From positions 2,294,001 to 2,358,000 of the forward strand of contig NZ_CP009248.1 in NCBI RefSeq assembly GCF_001941505.1: a DNA stretch of 64,000 bases, written 5' to 3'. The DNA is from Corynebacterium sphenisci DSM 44792 (GTDB taxonomy: Bacteria > Actinomycetota > Actinomycetes > Mycobacteriales > Mycobacteriaceae). Below are positions 38,881 through 47,613 of the stretch, in pieces. The position numbers and the translations under genes are program-made. The notes beneath the pieces were generated by a model. The model saw nothing but the letters and a program-made list of their open reading frames with translations. It ran no database searches and had not been told where the DNA came from. Numbering within the stretch: the stretch's first letter is position 1; each line of letters opens with the position of its first letter.

Positions 38881-38913
38881 CCGGGCGCGGCCGGCGCCGG
38901 CGCCGGGGCCCGG
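38881..38913 (+). terminator. Terminator-like hairpin after the mrp operon
   Basis: CCGGGC (38881-38886) pairs with GCCCGG (38908-38913), with CCGGCG/CGCCGG able to pair inside. It lies 17 bases after the mrpG stop. Confidence 0.5.
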
Positions 38914-38975
38914 GACCGGCAGTACACCCGGTTAACCTTTTCTCCGGGCCTTGCCCCGGGCACCGTCATATGTGT

Positions 38976-38981
38976 TCAAAT
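38976..38981 (+). promoter_or_regulatory. -10 element of the YbdK-type ligase gene (leaderless)
   Basis: TCAAAT ends six bases before the ATG at 38988, within a locally A/T-rich stretch. AGGA is only two bases from the ATG and too close to act as a ribosome site. A possible -35 TTGCCC is at 38951-38956 with a long 19-base spacer. Confidence 0.45.
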
Positions 38982-38987
38982 AGGACA

Positions 38988-40181
38988 ATGACCGAGATCT
39001 TCGCCGGCTCGCCCCGCCCGACCCTCGGCGTCGAGTGGGAGGTCGTCTTCGTCGACCGCGCCACGCGGGACACGGTCCCCTGCGCCCCGGAGGTCCTGGA
39101 GACGATCGCCGCGGACCACCCCGACCACGGCATCCAGCGGGAGTTCCTCGCCAACACCGTGGAGCTGGTCACCGGCATCTGCGCCGACGTGCCCGAGGCG
39201 GTGGCCGATCTCGGGGGCCGGCTGCGCATGGTGCAGGCCGCCGCGGACATCCACGGCGTGGACGTGTGGTCCTCCGGTTCGCACCCCTACACCCGGGGCA
39301 CCGACCAGGTGATCAGCGAGAAGCCCGCGCACCAGGAGATCCTCAAGCGCACCCAGTGGTGGGGCCGGCAGATGCTCATCTGGGGCATCCACGTGCACGT
39401 GGGGATCCGCTCCGCGGAGCGGGTGTGGCCGATCATCAACGCGATCCAGGTGCGGCTGCCGCATCTGCTGGCCCTGTCCTGCTCCTCCCCGGCGTGGAAC
39501 GGCGAGGACATGGGCTACGCCTCGAACCGCTCCCTGCTCTACCAGCAGCTGCCCACCGCGGGGCTGCCCCCGGACATCGGCACCTGGGACCAGTGGTGCT
39601 CCTACATGCACGATCAGGCCACCTCCGGGGTGATCAACCACACCCGGTCGATGCACCTGGACATCCGGCCCGCGGCGAAGCTCGGCACCATCGAGGTGCG
39701 CATCTCCGACTCCACCTCGAACCTGCGGGAGCTCTCCGCGATCGTGGCGCTCACGCACGCCCTGGTGGTGCACTACGACCGGATGCTGGACCGCGGCGAG
39801 GAGCTGCCCCGGATCCAGCCCTGGCACACCGAGGAGAACAAGTGGCGCGCCGCCCGCTACGGGATGGAGGCGCTCATCATCGTGGACCGGGACACCCGGG
39901 AGCGCTGGGTCACCGAGGATCTGGCGGATCTGCTCGAGGAGCTGCGCCCGGTGGCCCGGGAGCTCAACTGCGCCACCGAACTGGAGCGGGTCTGGGAGAT
40001 CGTGGAATCCGGCGCCGGCTACGAGCGGCAGCGCCGCGCCGCGGTGGCCGCGGGCGCGCTGCCGCCCCTGGCCACCGAGCCGCGGGTGCGCGAGGTGGAG
40101 GCCGCCCTGGGCGGCTCCCCCTGGGCGGCGGCGGTGGACCTGGGGGTACGCGAGATGGCCGCCGGCCGACCGCTGCCCTGA
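38988..40181 (+). CDS. YbdK-family carboxylate-amine ligase (glutamate-cysteine ligase type 2)
   Basis: 397 residues from ATG 38988 ([18 protein letters not shown]). [63 protein letters not shown] are the conserved stretches of the GCS2 family. Members can join glutamate and cysteine weakly; in actinobacteria the true substrate is uncertain. MCSNRT at 38970 is also in frame but overlaps the promoter. It is not part of a glutathione or mycothiol operon here. The 40182-40366 gap holds only the next gene's promoter. Confidence 0.85.
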   Translation: MTEIFAGSPRPTLGVEWEVVFVDRATRDTVPCAPEVLETIAADHPDHGIQREFLANTVELVTGICADVPEAVADLGGRLRMVQAAADIHGVDVWSSGSHPYTRGTDQVISEKPAHQEILKRTQWWGRQMLIWGIHVHVGIRSAERVWPIINAIQVRLPHLLALSCSSPAWNGEDMGYASNRSLLYQQLPTAGLPPDIGTWDQWCSYMHDQATSGVINHTRSMHLDIRPAAKLGTIEVRISDSTSNLRELSAIVALTHALVVHYDRMLDRGEELPRIQPWHTEENKWRAARYGMEALIIVDRDTRERWVTEDLADLLEELRPVARELNCATELERVWEIVESGAGYERQRRAAVAAGALPPLATEPRVREVEAALGGSPWAAAVDLGVREMAAGRPLP

Positions 40182-40271
40182 GCTGCGCCGCAGCCGCCGC
40201 GGCCGCCCCGACATGGCCGGCAACACCGGTCCCGGGCGGTGAACCCGGGTCCCCTCCCCGGCCCGGACCCC

Positions 40272-40300
40272 TTACGCCGGCCGGCGGGATGCGCTATCGT
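40272..40300 (+). promoter_or_regulatory. Promoter of the small membrane protein gene
   Basis: TTACGC (40272-40277), 17 bases, TATCGT (40295-40300). The predicted leader of about 60 bases contains AAGAAGGG (40352-40359) before the ATG at 40367. Confidence 0.45.
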
Positions 40301-40366
40301 CCCGGCCGCAGCCCGAGACTGCATCACCCATCCACGAGACGCCCACATGCCGAAGAAGGGACGATC

Positions 40367-40702
40367 ATGCCGGAGAACCCCGGTACCGACACTCGAGAAG
40401 CATCCCCCGTGACCAGCACCCGGACCGCCGAAAACACCGCCGGCAAGCTCCCTATCCTCGCCCTGATCCTGTCGATCGTCGGAGCGGTGACGCTGATGTG
40501 GATCCCGCTCATCGCGATCCCCGCAGCCGTCGTCGGACTCGTCATCGGCGCGGTGTCGCTCCGGCGTGGTCCGGAACACCGCACCCTGTCCATGGCGGCG
40601 CTCATCATCGCCGTGGTGACCCTCGTGGGCGCGATCCTGCTGGGCGTCTCCCTCATCCGCGTCTCCAGCGGGATCGAGTCGGCGCCGGCGTTCCGGGGCT
40701 AG
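40367..40702 (+). CDS. Small two-helix membrane protein (DUF4190-like)
   Basis: 111 residues. A polar Thr/Glu-rich N-terminus (25 residues) precedes two hydrophobic helices, LPILALILSIVGAVTLMWIP and MAALIIAVVTLVGAILLGVS, linked by the basic loop SLRRGPEHRTL. The layout is that of DUF4190-type proteins, which have no known function. Start chosen at ATG 40367 for the AAGAAGGG ribosome site. Codons are less extreme in G/C than in the neighbours. Confidence 0.75.
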   Translation: MPENPGTDTREASPVTSTRTAENTAGKLPILALILSIVGAVTLMWIPLIAIPAAVVGLVIGAVSLRRGPEHRTLSMAALIIAVVTLVGAILLGVSLIRVSSGIESAPAFRG

Positions 40703-40708
40703 CCCCGG
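40693..40708. terminator. Palindrome across the stop codon
   Basis: CCGGGGCTAGCCCCGG is a perfect 16-base palindrome centred on the TAG stop of the small membrane protein. It lies between convergent genes and could act as a short terminator for either side. Confidence 0.35.
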
Positions 40709-40714
40709 CCGGGC

Positions 40715-41275
40715 TCAGGAGCCGTCCGCGACCTCACCGTCCGGTTCGGCCGGCGGGGTCCAATCCACGGCCTTGCCGCAGCCGGCGACCTCCTCCTCGT
40801 CGTCGACCAGAATGAGCTGGGCCACCGCGTCCGGGTCCTGCTCCAGGGGGGTGGACCACACCTGCGCGGACCCGGCGCCGTCGGCGTGCACCTCACCCAC
40901 CGCGCCCAGGCCCTCGGGGGCCTCCGCCCCGGCGCCGGGGCAGTTCCGCGAGCCCAGGGCGCGCACCTCGTAGACGCCCTCGTCCAGGGTGGCGGGGGCG
41001 GCGGGGTCGTCGACCAGGCCGGTCCAGCCCTCCGCGTAGGCGACCCGCACCCGGGCCACCACGGCGGTCATCCCCTCGTCATCGTCGGCGAGCATGTTGT
41101 GCACCCGGCCGCGCTCGGTGAGCTCCGGGGCGTCCGGGTCAACCGCGGCCACCGGCCCGGCGGAGGTGCTCGCCGCGGTCCCCTCCGGCGTCGCCGGATC
41201 CGTGCCGCCGCAGCCGCCGAGGAGCAGCGCGGCGGCCGCGAGGGCCGCCGCGGGGGCGTGGATCCGACGGTGCAT
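40715..41275 (-). CDS. Putative lipoprotein of unknown function
   Basis: 186 residues from ATG 41275 with AGAGG upstream. Signal peptide MHRRIHAPAAAL... ends in the lipobox LLGGC with Cys22. The mature part is acidic and has two further cysteines (SRNCPGAG and VAGCGKAV), which may form a disulfide. The arrangement of YEVRALGSRNCPG, GEVHADGAGSAQV and LILVDDEEEVAGCG faintly recalls Cu/Zn superoxide dismutase, but the metal-binding histidines are missing, so I do not assign that function. Convergent with the preceding gene. Confidence 0.75.
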   Translation of the reverse strand: MHRRIHAPAAALAAAALLLGGCGGTDPATPEGTAASTSAGPVAAVDPDAPELTERGRVHNMLADDDEGMTAVVARVRVAYAEGWTGLVDDPAAPATLDEGVYEVRALGSRNCPGAGAEAPEGLGAVGEVHADGAGSAQVWSTPLEQDPDAVAQLILVDDEEEVAGCGKAVDWTPPAEPDGEVADGS

Positions 41276-41429
41276 GGATATACCTCTCCGGGTGCTGCGG
41301 GTGCGGGTGGGCTGGCGGAGCCGGGGCGTCGGCGCCCCGATCGGCGTACCCGGTGAGGATACCGCCCCGGGCACGCGGCCCGCGCGGGGGGGATCACCCG
41401 CGCCACCCCACCGGGGGCGGGCGCCGCGG

Positions 41430-42116
41430 CTAGGTCAGCACCACGAGCAGCCCGGCGGGCTGCCCGGCGAGTTCCGCGGGGCGCTCGGCGACCACCCAGC
41501 CGGGCCCGCGGGATTCGGCGAGCTCCCTCGCGGCGGCCTCCTCGGCGGCGTTGCCCGGGGTGAAGAAGACGGTGTCCGCCTGCACCCGGTACTCCGCGTC
41601 GGACAGGTTGCCGTGCCCGACATTGCCCCAGCCCTGGCCGCCGAGCTCCCCGGCGGTCTGCTCCGCGCGGCCGGCGACCATGCCGTTGTTGAGCACCTGC
41701 ACATGCACCCGGGCCCGGTCCACCGGGGCGGGCGCGGCCGGCGCCGGCTCCCCCGGGGCGGGCTCGCCCGGGGCGGGTTCGCCGGGGGCGCCGGGGCGCC
41801 CGGCGTCGCCGCCGGCGGGCCCGCCGCCCTGGTCCGCCTCGGCCGGGGCGGTGGCCGCGGTGGAGGAGGCGGCCTGGTCCAGGGCGTCGCCCTGGTCCCG
41901 GGACATCAGGTGGTAGACGCCCCAGGCGGCGAGGATCACGCCGATGAAGATCAGCACCATCGCCAGACCGCGCAGCGGCACCCCGGCGGCCTCGCCGCCG
42001 CCGGCGGCGGTTGCGCCGGCGACCTCCTCGTCGATCGAGTCGTAGTACTCGTAGTCGTCATCGCCGCGGTGGCGGCCGGCGGGGCGGGGGCGGTTTCCTT
42101 CGCTGAATTCGGACAC
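41430..42116 (-). CDS. LytR_C-domain membrane protein
   Basis: 228 residues with GTG start at 42116. A cytosolic acidic N-terminus (GDDDYEYYDSIDEEVAG), one TM (GLAMVLIFIGVILAAWGVYHL), a Pro/Ala/Gly linker with GEPAP repeated four times, and a C-terminal LytR_C-like domain (RVHVQVLNNGMVAGRAEQTAGEL ... VFFTPGNAAEEAAARELA). These domains often accompany LCP proteins; function unknown. TACGAT (42128-42123) is six bases before the GTG, so leaderless transcription is likely. Confidence 0.83.
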   Translation of the reverse strand: MSEFSEGNRPRPAGRHRGDDDYEYYDSIDEEVAGATAAGGGEAAGVPLRGLAMVLIFIGVILAAWGVYHLMSRDQGDALDQAASSTAATAPAEADQGGGPAGGDAGRPGAPGEPAPGEPAPGEPAPAAPAPVDRARVHVQVLNNGMVAGRAEQTAGELGGQGWGNVGHGNLSDAEYRVQADTVFFTPGNAAEEAAARELAESRGPGWVVAERPAELAGQPAGLLVVLT

Positions 42117-42199
42117 GCGCCCATCGTAACGGGTGCCGCACGCCACCGTGAGGCTCAGGTTGAGGGGCAATGGCCGCGCCGGGGCGGCGCCGGCCCGGC

Positions 42200-42544
42200 T
42201 CAGCCCGCCCCGTCCCGGAGCCGCTGCAGCCGGTGCACGGTCACCGGATCCGCCGCCTCCGCCCCGGGCGAGGAGATCAGCCGGTTGAGCAGCTGGTGGT
42301 AGCGCAGCGGGGCCATCCCGAACTCGGCGCGCACCGCCTCCTCGCGCGCGGCCGGGCCCAGCGCCGCGGTGCGCCGGGAGGTCACCCAGCGCCGCTCGAA
42401 GCGCAGCATCCGCCAGGCCAGCGCCGGATCCACCCCGCCGGTGTCCCCGGCCAGCGCCGGCGCCGCCGCACCCGGGTCGGCGGCGCCGCCGGGCTCCCCG
42501 GCGGCGGGGCCGGGTCCGGCGGCGGGGTCGCGGCGGGGTTCCAT
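42200..42544 (-). CDS. DUF3263 domain protein
   Basis: 114 residues. The C-terminal 65 residues match the DUF3263 pattern: [40 protein letters not shown] and [12 protein letters not shown]. It looks like a small helix-turn-helix protein ([19 protein letters not shown]), possibly DNA-binding, but no function is known. A Pro/Gly/Ala-rich N-terminus of 45 residues is probably disordered. Start at ATG 42544; TTTAGT (42557-42552) is seven bases upstream. Divergent from def, as in other corynebacteria. Confidence 0.78.
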   Translation of the reverse strand: MEPRRDPAAGPGPAAGEPGGAADPGAAAPALAGDTGGVDPALAWRMLRFERRWVTSRRTAALGPAAREEAVRAEFGMAPLRYHQLLNRLISSPGAEAADPVTVHRLQRLRDGAG

Positions 42545-42601
42545 GCCGACCACTAAACCACCCGCGCGAAACCACCCGCGCACGACACCCGGGCGCCCGA
42601 G

Positions 42602-42607
42602 TACCCT
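42602..42607 (+). promoter_or_regulatory. -10 element of def (leaderless)
   Basis: TACCCT ends seven bases before the def ATG at 42615, with no ribosome site between them. The def/DUF3263 intergenic gap is only 70 bases and carries both divergent -10 elements. Confidence 0.6.
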
Positions 42608-42614
42608 GTCCCGC

Positions 42615-43199
42615 ATGGCCATCCTCCCCATCGTCATCGCCGGAGACCCCGTCCTGCACAACCCCACCGCCGCCGTGGACGAGCCCGTCGCCGAGCTCGC
42701 CGGCCTCATCGCCGACATGTACGAGACGATGGACGCCGCGCACGGGGTGGGCCTGGCCGCGAACCAGGTGGGGGTGGGCAAGCGCCTCTTCGTCTACGCC
42801 TGCCCCGACGACACCGGGGTGGTCCACCGCGGCTGCGTGATCAACCCGGTGCTGGAGACCTCCGAAATCCCGGAGACCATGCCCGCCGACGACGGCTCCG
42901 ATGACGAGGGCTGCCTGTCCGTGCCGGGGCTGTCCTTCCCCACCGGCCGCGCCGAGCGCGCCACGGTCACCGGGGTGGACGAGCACGGCGAGCCGGTGAC
43001 CATCGAGGCCACCGGGCTGCTCGCCCGGTGCATGCAGCACGAGGTCGGCCATCTCGACGGCCTCCTCTACACGGACACCCTGATCGGCCGGCACCGCCGG
43101 CACGCGAAGAAGGAGATCAAGCGCCGCGGGTGGACCGGACCGGGCCTGACCTGGACCCCCGGCGTGGACCGCGACCCCTTCGGCCACGACGATGCCTGA
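42615..43199 (+). CDS. def: Peptide deformylase
   Basis: 194 residues. Removes the N-formyl group from new proteins. All three family motifs are intact: GVGLAANQ (44-51), EGCLS with metal ligand Cys100, and QHEVGHLDG with His142, Glu143 and His146. The C-terminal extension [15 protein letters not shown] is typical of actinobacterial enzymes. The upstream open frame is the shadow of the DUF3263 gene. Overlaps the acetyltransferase gene by eight bases. Confidence 0.97.
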   Translation: MAILPIVIAGDPVLHNPTAAVDEPVAELAGLIADMYETMDAAHGVGLAANQVGVGKRLFVYACPDDTGVVHRGCVINPVLETSEIPETMPADDGSDDEGCLSVPGLSFPTGRAERATVTGVDEHGEPVTIEATGLLARCMQHEVGHLDGLLYTDTLIGRHRRHAKKEIKRRGWTGPGLTWTPGVDRDPFGHDDA

Positions 43200-44343
43200 G
43201 CCCGGCCCCGGCACCGAACCGGACCCGGCCGGCGGCGGCAGCGGCGGCCGCGGGGCCCGCGGCCCGGTGAAGTACCCGGTGCTCGGCGGCGCCCCCGGAG
43301 CGGCCACCGGGCTGCCCGAATCCCGCTGGGGCTCCGGGCCGGTGGCGGTGGGCCGCCGGGTGATCGTGCGCCGGGCCCGCACCGAGGCCGAGCGCGCCGA
43401 GTCCCCGGAGAAGGTCACCGACCTCATCGGGCACGTGCTCAGCGTGGACCCGCTGGTGGTGCGCCCGCAGGGGCCCCGCGGCACCCGCGCCGGGGAGGAG
43501 GTGGCGCCGGTGGACTTCAGCGGCCACCGGGTGCTGGTGGTGAAGACCCTCTCCGATGCGCCGGTGCGCAACTCCGACATCCGCGCCGTGGAGGCCGCCA
43601 CCGCGAAGGCCTTCCCCGGCATCGAGCACACCTGGTGCGGCGGCTGGCTACTGCGCGCCGGCGACGGCATCACCGAGCGCTCCAATTCGGCGCTGCCGGT
43701 CGGCCCCGCCGCCGGCACCGCCCCGGTGCCGCTGGAGGAGATCACCGCCTTCTACGCCCGGCACCGGCTGCCGGTGCGGATCGCGGTGCCGGACCGGATC
43801 TGCCCGCCCGCGGAGAAGCTCACCCGCGGCCCCGGCTGGACCCGCGGGCCCGAGATCGTGGTGATGACCCGCGAGGCCGCCGACCTGCCCGCCGCGGCCG
43901 CCCCCGCGGACCCGGCGCTGGCCGGGGTGCGCGCCGAGGTGCTGGACAAGCCGGACGCGGACTGGCTGGGGCTGTACCACTTCCGCGGGCACGCCCTGCC
44001 GGAGCGGGCGCTGCGGCTGCTCATGGACGACATCGACGGCCGGATGAGCTTCGGCCGGCTCACCCTGGACGGGCGCACCGTGGCGATCACCCGCGGCACG
44101 CTCACCGACTCCGATGACGGCCGCACCTGGCTGGGCTTCTCCGCCGTGGAGGTCACCCCGGGGCTGCGCCGCCGCGGCCTGGGCACCCTGCTCGGGCTGC
44201 ACATGATGCACTGGGGGGTGGCCAACGGCGCCGACGGGCTCTACCTGCAGGTGATCGCGGAGAACGCCGCCGGCCTGGCGCTCTACCGGCGGCTCGGCTT
44301 CGGCGAGCACCACCGGCACCGCTACGCCGAGTACACCGGCTAG
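43192..44343 (+). CDS. GNAT acetyltransferase, CG3035-type N-acetylglutamate synthase
   Basis: 383 residues. The N-terminal half has a small beta-rich part ([31 protein letters not shown]) and the stretch [28 protein letters not shown]. The C-terminal half is a GNAT domain with the acetyl-CoA loop [15 protein letters not shown] and [17 protein letters not shown]. In C. glutamicum the gene between def and xthA (cg3035) was reported as a new type of N-acetylglutamate synthase for arginine synthesis; the same neighbours and layout support that call here. No arg gene is adjacent. Confidence 0.75.
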   Translation: MPEPGPGTEPDPAGGGSGGRGARGPVKYPVLGGAPGAATGLPESRWGSGPVAVGRRVIVRRARTEAERAESPEKVTDLIGHVLSVDPLVVRPQGPRGTRAGEEVAPVDFSGHRVLVVKTLSDAPVRNSDIRAVEAATAKAFPGIEHTWCGGWLLRAGDGITERSNSALPVGPAAGTAPVPLEEITAFYARHRLPVRIAVPDRICPPAEKLTRGPGWTRGPEIVVMTREAADLPAAAAPADPALAGVRAEVLDKPDADWLGLYHFRGHALPERALRLLMDDIDGRMSFGRLTLDGRTVAITRGTLTDSDDGRTWLGFSAVEVTPGLRRRGLGTLLGLHMMHWGVANGADGLYLQVIAENAAGLALYRRLGFGEHHRHRYAEYTG

Positions 44344-44355
44344 CCCGGCGGCGGC

Positions 44356-45069
44356 TCAGGGCAGCCGGGGCCCCGGTTTCTCGGTGACCCGGGTGCCGGC
44401 CGCGCGCTCATGGGGGCCGCGGCCCAGCGGATCGGAGCCCATGCCGACGGCGATCCACACCATCATCGCGGCGGTGACCAGCCAGCCGGCCACCGGGATC
44501 AGGCTCGGCAGGATCCACAGGTTGCGGCGCAGCCCGTCCCCGCCGGACACCGGCAGCCCATGCGGTCCGGACATGCGCAGGCCGAGGGCCCGCTTGCCGG
44601 GGGAGCCCTCGAAGATGGCGTCCCCGGCGGCGCGGTAGGCGTAGAACCCGGCCGGGCCGGTGACCGCCCCGGCGCCGAGCACCACCGCGGCATGCTCCGC
44701 GGACAGGCCCAGGCCCGCGGCCAGGGCGACCCCGCCGAGCACCGCCAGGTAGATCGCCAGATCCAGCAGCACCGCGCCGGCGCGGCGCGGGATCGGGGCG
44801 TTGACCGCGGCGGGGTCGTAGCCGAGCGCCGCGGCGGCGGCGCTGGTGCGCGGCGCGATCCGCGGATCCGGCCCGCCGGCGGCGGCGACCGGGGCGGACC
44901 GGGACGGGTACGGCGCCGGCGCGGGGGCGGCGGGGGCGTCCAGCAGCGGATCCAGGGCCGCGGCCCAGCCCCCGGGCTCGGCGCCGCGGCGCAGCCGGGC
45001 GGCCTCGGCGAGCAGCGGATCGGCCACCGGGGCGCCGGGGCGCGGACGGGGCGGCTGCGGGGTGCTCAT
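44356..45069 (-). CDS. RDD-family membrane protein
   Basis: 237 residues. A Pro/Ala-rich N-terminus of about 90 residues is followed by the RDD core: IPRRAGAVLLDLAIYLAVLGG, AGFYAYRAAGDAIFEGSPGKRALGLRM and a last helix LVTAAMMVWIAVGM. The R-D-D residues are in RRAG, LLDLA and the GSPGKR loop. Function is unknown for most members; some affect cation transport. It is convergent with the acetyltransferase gene and divergent from xthA. Confidence 0.82.
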   Translation of the reverse strand: MSTPQPPRPRPGAPVADPLLAEAARLRRGAEPGGWAAALDPLLDAPAAPAPAPYPSRSAPVAAAGGPDPRIAPRTSAAAAALGYDPAAVNAPIPRRAGAVLLDLAIYLAVLGGVALAAGLGLSAEHAAVVLGAGAVTGPAGFYAYRAAGDAIFEGSPGKRALGLRMSGPHGLPVSGGDGLRRNLWILPSLIPVAGWLVTAAMMVWIAVGMGSDPLGRGPHERAAGTRVTEKPGPRLP

Positions 45070-45140
45070 ATCGGGATCAACGGCGCCGCGGCGGGGTTTG
45101 TTCCCCCGTTCACCCCCGGCCGGGGCCGCCGGCGGCGGTG

Positions 45141-45146
45141 TAGCCT
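45141..45146 (+). promoter_or_regulatory. -10 element of xthA (leaderless)
   Basis: TAGCCT ends eight bases before the ATG at 45155. No ribosome site lies between them. Confidence 0.5.
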
Positions 45147-45154
45147 CGGGCGGC

Positions 45155-45952
45155 ATGCGCATCCTGACCTGGAACGTCAACTCCGCCCGCACCCGCATCG
45201 ACCGCATCCTGGGGGTGCTGCAGCGCCATGACGTGGACGTCGCGGCGCTGCAGGAGACCAAATGCCGCGATGACCAATTCCCCGCCGAACGGCTCATCGA
45301 GGCCGGCTACGAGGTCGCCCACCACGGGCTGAACCAGTGGAACGGGGTGGCCATCGTCTCCCGGGTGGGCCTGGACTCGGTCACCCGGGGCTTCCCCGGC
45401 CAGCCCGGCTTCGCCAAGGACCCCGACGCCGAGCAGCCCCTGGAGGCCCGGCATATCGCGGCGACCTGCGGCGGGGTGCGGGTGCATTCGCTCTACGTGC
45501 CCAATGGCCGGGAGGTGGGCGATCCCCATTTCCGCTACAAACTGGACTTCCTCGCCGCACTGCGTGAGGCCGCCGCCGCGGATCTCGCCGCGGACCCGGA
45601 GCTCCGGGCCGCCCTGGTCGGCGACTTCAACATCGCCCCCCGCGACGAGGACGTGTGGGACATGGCCGAATTCGCCGGCGCCACCCACGTCACCCCCGAG
45701 GAGCGGGCCGCCTTCGCCGCCCTGGTCGACGCCGGCTTCGCCGAGGTCACCCGGGCGCACACCGAGGGCGAGTGGACCTACTGGGACTACCAGCGGCTGC
45801 GCTTCCAGAAGCGGCAGGGCATGCGGATCGACTTCCAGCTGGCCTCCCCGGCGCTGGCCGCCACCGTCGCCGGCGCCGCCATCGACCGGGAGGAGCGCAA
45901 GGGCAAGGGCGCCTCGGATCATGCCCCGGTGCTGGTGGACTACCGGGTGTAG
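45155..45952 (+). CDS. xthA: Exodeoxyribonuclease III (AP endonuclease family)
   Basis: 265 residues. Base-excision repair nuclease that cuts at abasic sites. Conserved parts: ILTWNVNSARTRIDRIL, LQETKCRDDQFP (metal Glu), LYVPNGREVGDPHF, LVGDFNIAPRDEDVWD (catalytic Asp/Asn), RQGMRIDFQLAS, and SDHAPVLVDY at the C-terminus (catalytic His). Length is standard. Confidence 0.95.
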   Translation: MRILTWNVNSARTRIDRILGVLQRHDVDVAALQETKCRDDQFPAERLIEAGYEVAHHGLNQWNGVAIVSRVGLDSVTRGFPGQPGFAKDPDAEQPLEARHIAATCGGVRVHSLYVPNGREVGDPHFRYKLDFLAALREAAAADLAADPELRAALVGDFNIAPRDEDVWDMAEFAGATHVTPEERAAFAALVDAGFAEVTRAHTEGEWTYWDYQRLRFQKRQGMRIDFQLASPALAATVAGAAIDREERKGKGASDHAPVLVDYRV

Positions 45953-46030
45953 CGCCGCCGGCCTCCCCCGGTCGCGGGTGCCCGCCACCGGCGCGGGGGT
46001 GGGGTTTGCCCCGTTTTCCCGGATCTTCGC

Positions 46031-46067
46031 GTGACGGATTTCTACGATGAAAAGATATTATCGTCAC
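46031..46067. promoter_or_regulatory. Promoter and candidate operator of the second marR gene
   Basis: A -35 GTGACG (46031-46036), 18 bases and a -10 TATTAT (46055-46060) lie within an A/T-rich stretch. The stretch carries nested inverted repeats: GTGACG with CGTCAC (46062-46067) and ACGAT (46044-46048) with ATCGT (46060-46064). A MarR dimer bound here would cover the promoter. Confidence 0.5.
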
Positions 46068-46127
46068 CAATCGGCGCCCGGCCCCGGCCGGGGCCGCCGC
46101 ACGAGGAAGCATGAGGGAAGGTACGCC

Positions 46128-46712
46128 ATGGGCTCCGATGCCAACCGCCGCAGGGCCGCCGACGAGGACGCCGCCGCCGGGACCGCCCGGGATGCCGCGA
46201 CCGGCGGGGCCGCCGGCGGCCGGATCAGCCTCGACCCGGAGACCCAGGGCGATGTGCGCCGGATCGCCTCCGGGCTCTACGACTTCCTCGCCGCCACCCG
46301 CCGGCTCGGGGAGCGGCCCAATCAGCGGGTGGAGATCTCCCAGTCCGAGATGGAGATCCTGCACTTCGTCTCCCGGCACCCCGGCTGCGGGGTCTCCGAC
46401 ATCGCCCGGCAGCGCTTCCTGCGCCCCTCCAACGTCTCCGCCACGGTGCGCCGGCTGCTGGACAACGGGCTGCTCACCCGGGAGCACAACGCCCATGACC
46501 GCCGCGCCCAGGACCTGTACATCTCCGAGCAGGGCCAGGGCACCCTGGCCCAGGTCACCGAGCACTGGGGGGAGATCATCTCCCGGATCGTGGCCACCAT
46601 GGACACCGAGGATGTGCGCGCCCTGATCCGGGCGGTGCCGGCGCTGCTGAAGCTCACCGAGCATTCGGAGAGCTTCGTCGAGGATCACCAGCGCCGGCAG
46701 AAGAAGGTCTAG
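46128..46712 (+). CDS. MarR-family transcriptional regulator
   Basis: 194 residues from ATG 46128 with AGGGAAGG upstream. Winged helix: ISQSEMEILHFVSRHPGCG, VSDIARQRFLRPSNVSATVRRLLDNGLL (recognition helix) and TREHNAHDRRAQDLYIS (wing with DRR). The acidic N-terminus of 35 residues is low-complexity. It ends 28 bases before the convergent ABC permease gene. The promoter carries a symmetric A/T-rich site, so autoregulation is likely; other targets unknown. Confidence 0.9.
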   Translation: MGSDANRRRAADEDAAAGTARDAATGGAAGGRISLDPETQGDVRRIASGLYDFLAATRRLGERPNQRVEISQSEMEILHFVSRHPGCGVSDIARQRFLRPSNVSATVRRLLDNGLLTREHNAHDRRAQDLYISEQGQGTLAQVTEHWGEIISRIVATMDTEDVRALIRAVPALLKLTEHSESFVEDHQRRQKKV

Positions 46713-46740
46713 CCGGCGCCCCGCCCGCGGGCGGGCCCCG

Positions 46741-47613
46741 CTAGTCCCCGGCCACCGGGCGCACGTCCCGGCGCGCCCAGGCCCAGCCGCCCGCCGCGAG
46801 CAGGGCGAGCGCCCAGAGCGCGAAATAGGCCAGGCCCCACGCCGGCTCCGCCCAGGGCAGCCGCACCCCGCGGAAGGGCGAGTCCCCGCCCAGGGCGGCG
46901 GTGAGCGCCGCGAAGGGCCGCCACGGCGCCAGCGCCTCGCCGACCCGGGGCAGCCCCGGCAGCGCCGGCTCGACCAGCCACCACCAGACCAGGGCGAGCA
47001 GCACCGCCGCCCCCGCCCGGCGCAGCAGCAGGCCCAGGCCCACCCCCAGGGTCGCCAGGAGCGCCCCGGCCACCGCCGTGGCCGGCAGCAGCCGCGCCAC
47101 CTCCGCATCGGCCAGCGGCACCGCCGCGGCCAGCGGCCCGGGCAGCGCCAGATGCCCGGCGAGCACCGCGGCGCCGGCGGCCGCGGCCAGCGCCACCGCG
47201 GCGACCGCCCCGGCCACCAGGGCCTTCGCCGCCGGCGCCAGCCGCCGATCCGGCAGCGCCAGCGCGGTGGCCCGGATCAGCCCGGTGGCGTACTCCCCGG
47301 TGACGACCAGCACCCCCAGCACCAGGGCGAGCAGTCCGCCGATCCCGGTGGCGGCCTCGGCGAAGCGGGCCGGGGAGATGTCCAGCAGCCGCTCCAGGCC
47401 GGTGGCGTCGCCGGGGACCAGATCCGCATAGCCCCAGGCGTAGATCCGGGCGGTGAGCACCGCCCGGGCCACCGCGATGAGCAGGATCGCCGCCGGCAGG
47501 TGCCGGGCCGCCCCGGCGGTGGCGAATTTGCGCCATTCCGCGCGCACCGCATTCGGCAGCCGCGCGCCGCGCCCCGCCGGCGACCCGCCGGGCCGGATCC
47601 CCGCCGCGCTCAC
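46741..47613 (-). CDS. ABC-2 type transporter permease
   Basis: 290 residues with about six TM helices (LPAAILLIAVARAVL, IGGLLALVLGVLVVTGEYATGLI, VAAVALAAAAGAAVLAGHLAL, AGALLATLGVGLGLLL, AAVLLALVWWWLVEPAL, LAYFALWALALLAAGGWAW). The start is GTG 47613 and overlaps the ATPase stop (GTGA). The VTGEYATGLIRATALALPDR motif is common in bacitracin- or multidrug-type ABC-2 exporters. The substrate is unknown. Confidence 0.88.
   Translation of the reverse strand: MSAAGIRPGGSPAGRGARLPNAVRAEWRKFATAGAARHLPAAILLIAVARAVLTARIYAWGYADLVPGDATGLERLLDISPARFAEAATGIGGLLALVLGVLVVTGEYATGLIRATALALPDRRLAPAAKALVAGAVAAVALAAAAGAAVLAGHLALPGPLAAAVPLADAEVARLLPATAVAGALLATLGVGLGLLLRRAGAAVLLALVWWWLVEPALPGLPRVGEALAPWRPFAALTAALGGDSPFRGVRLPWAEPAWGLAYFALWALALLAAGGWAWARRDVRPVAGD

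Noticed and set aside
41740..41800. Direct repeats in the LytR_C gene (GEPAP units)
   Set aside because: They are a short Pro-rich linker in a coding sequence, not a mobile or regulatory repeat.
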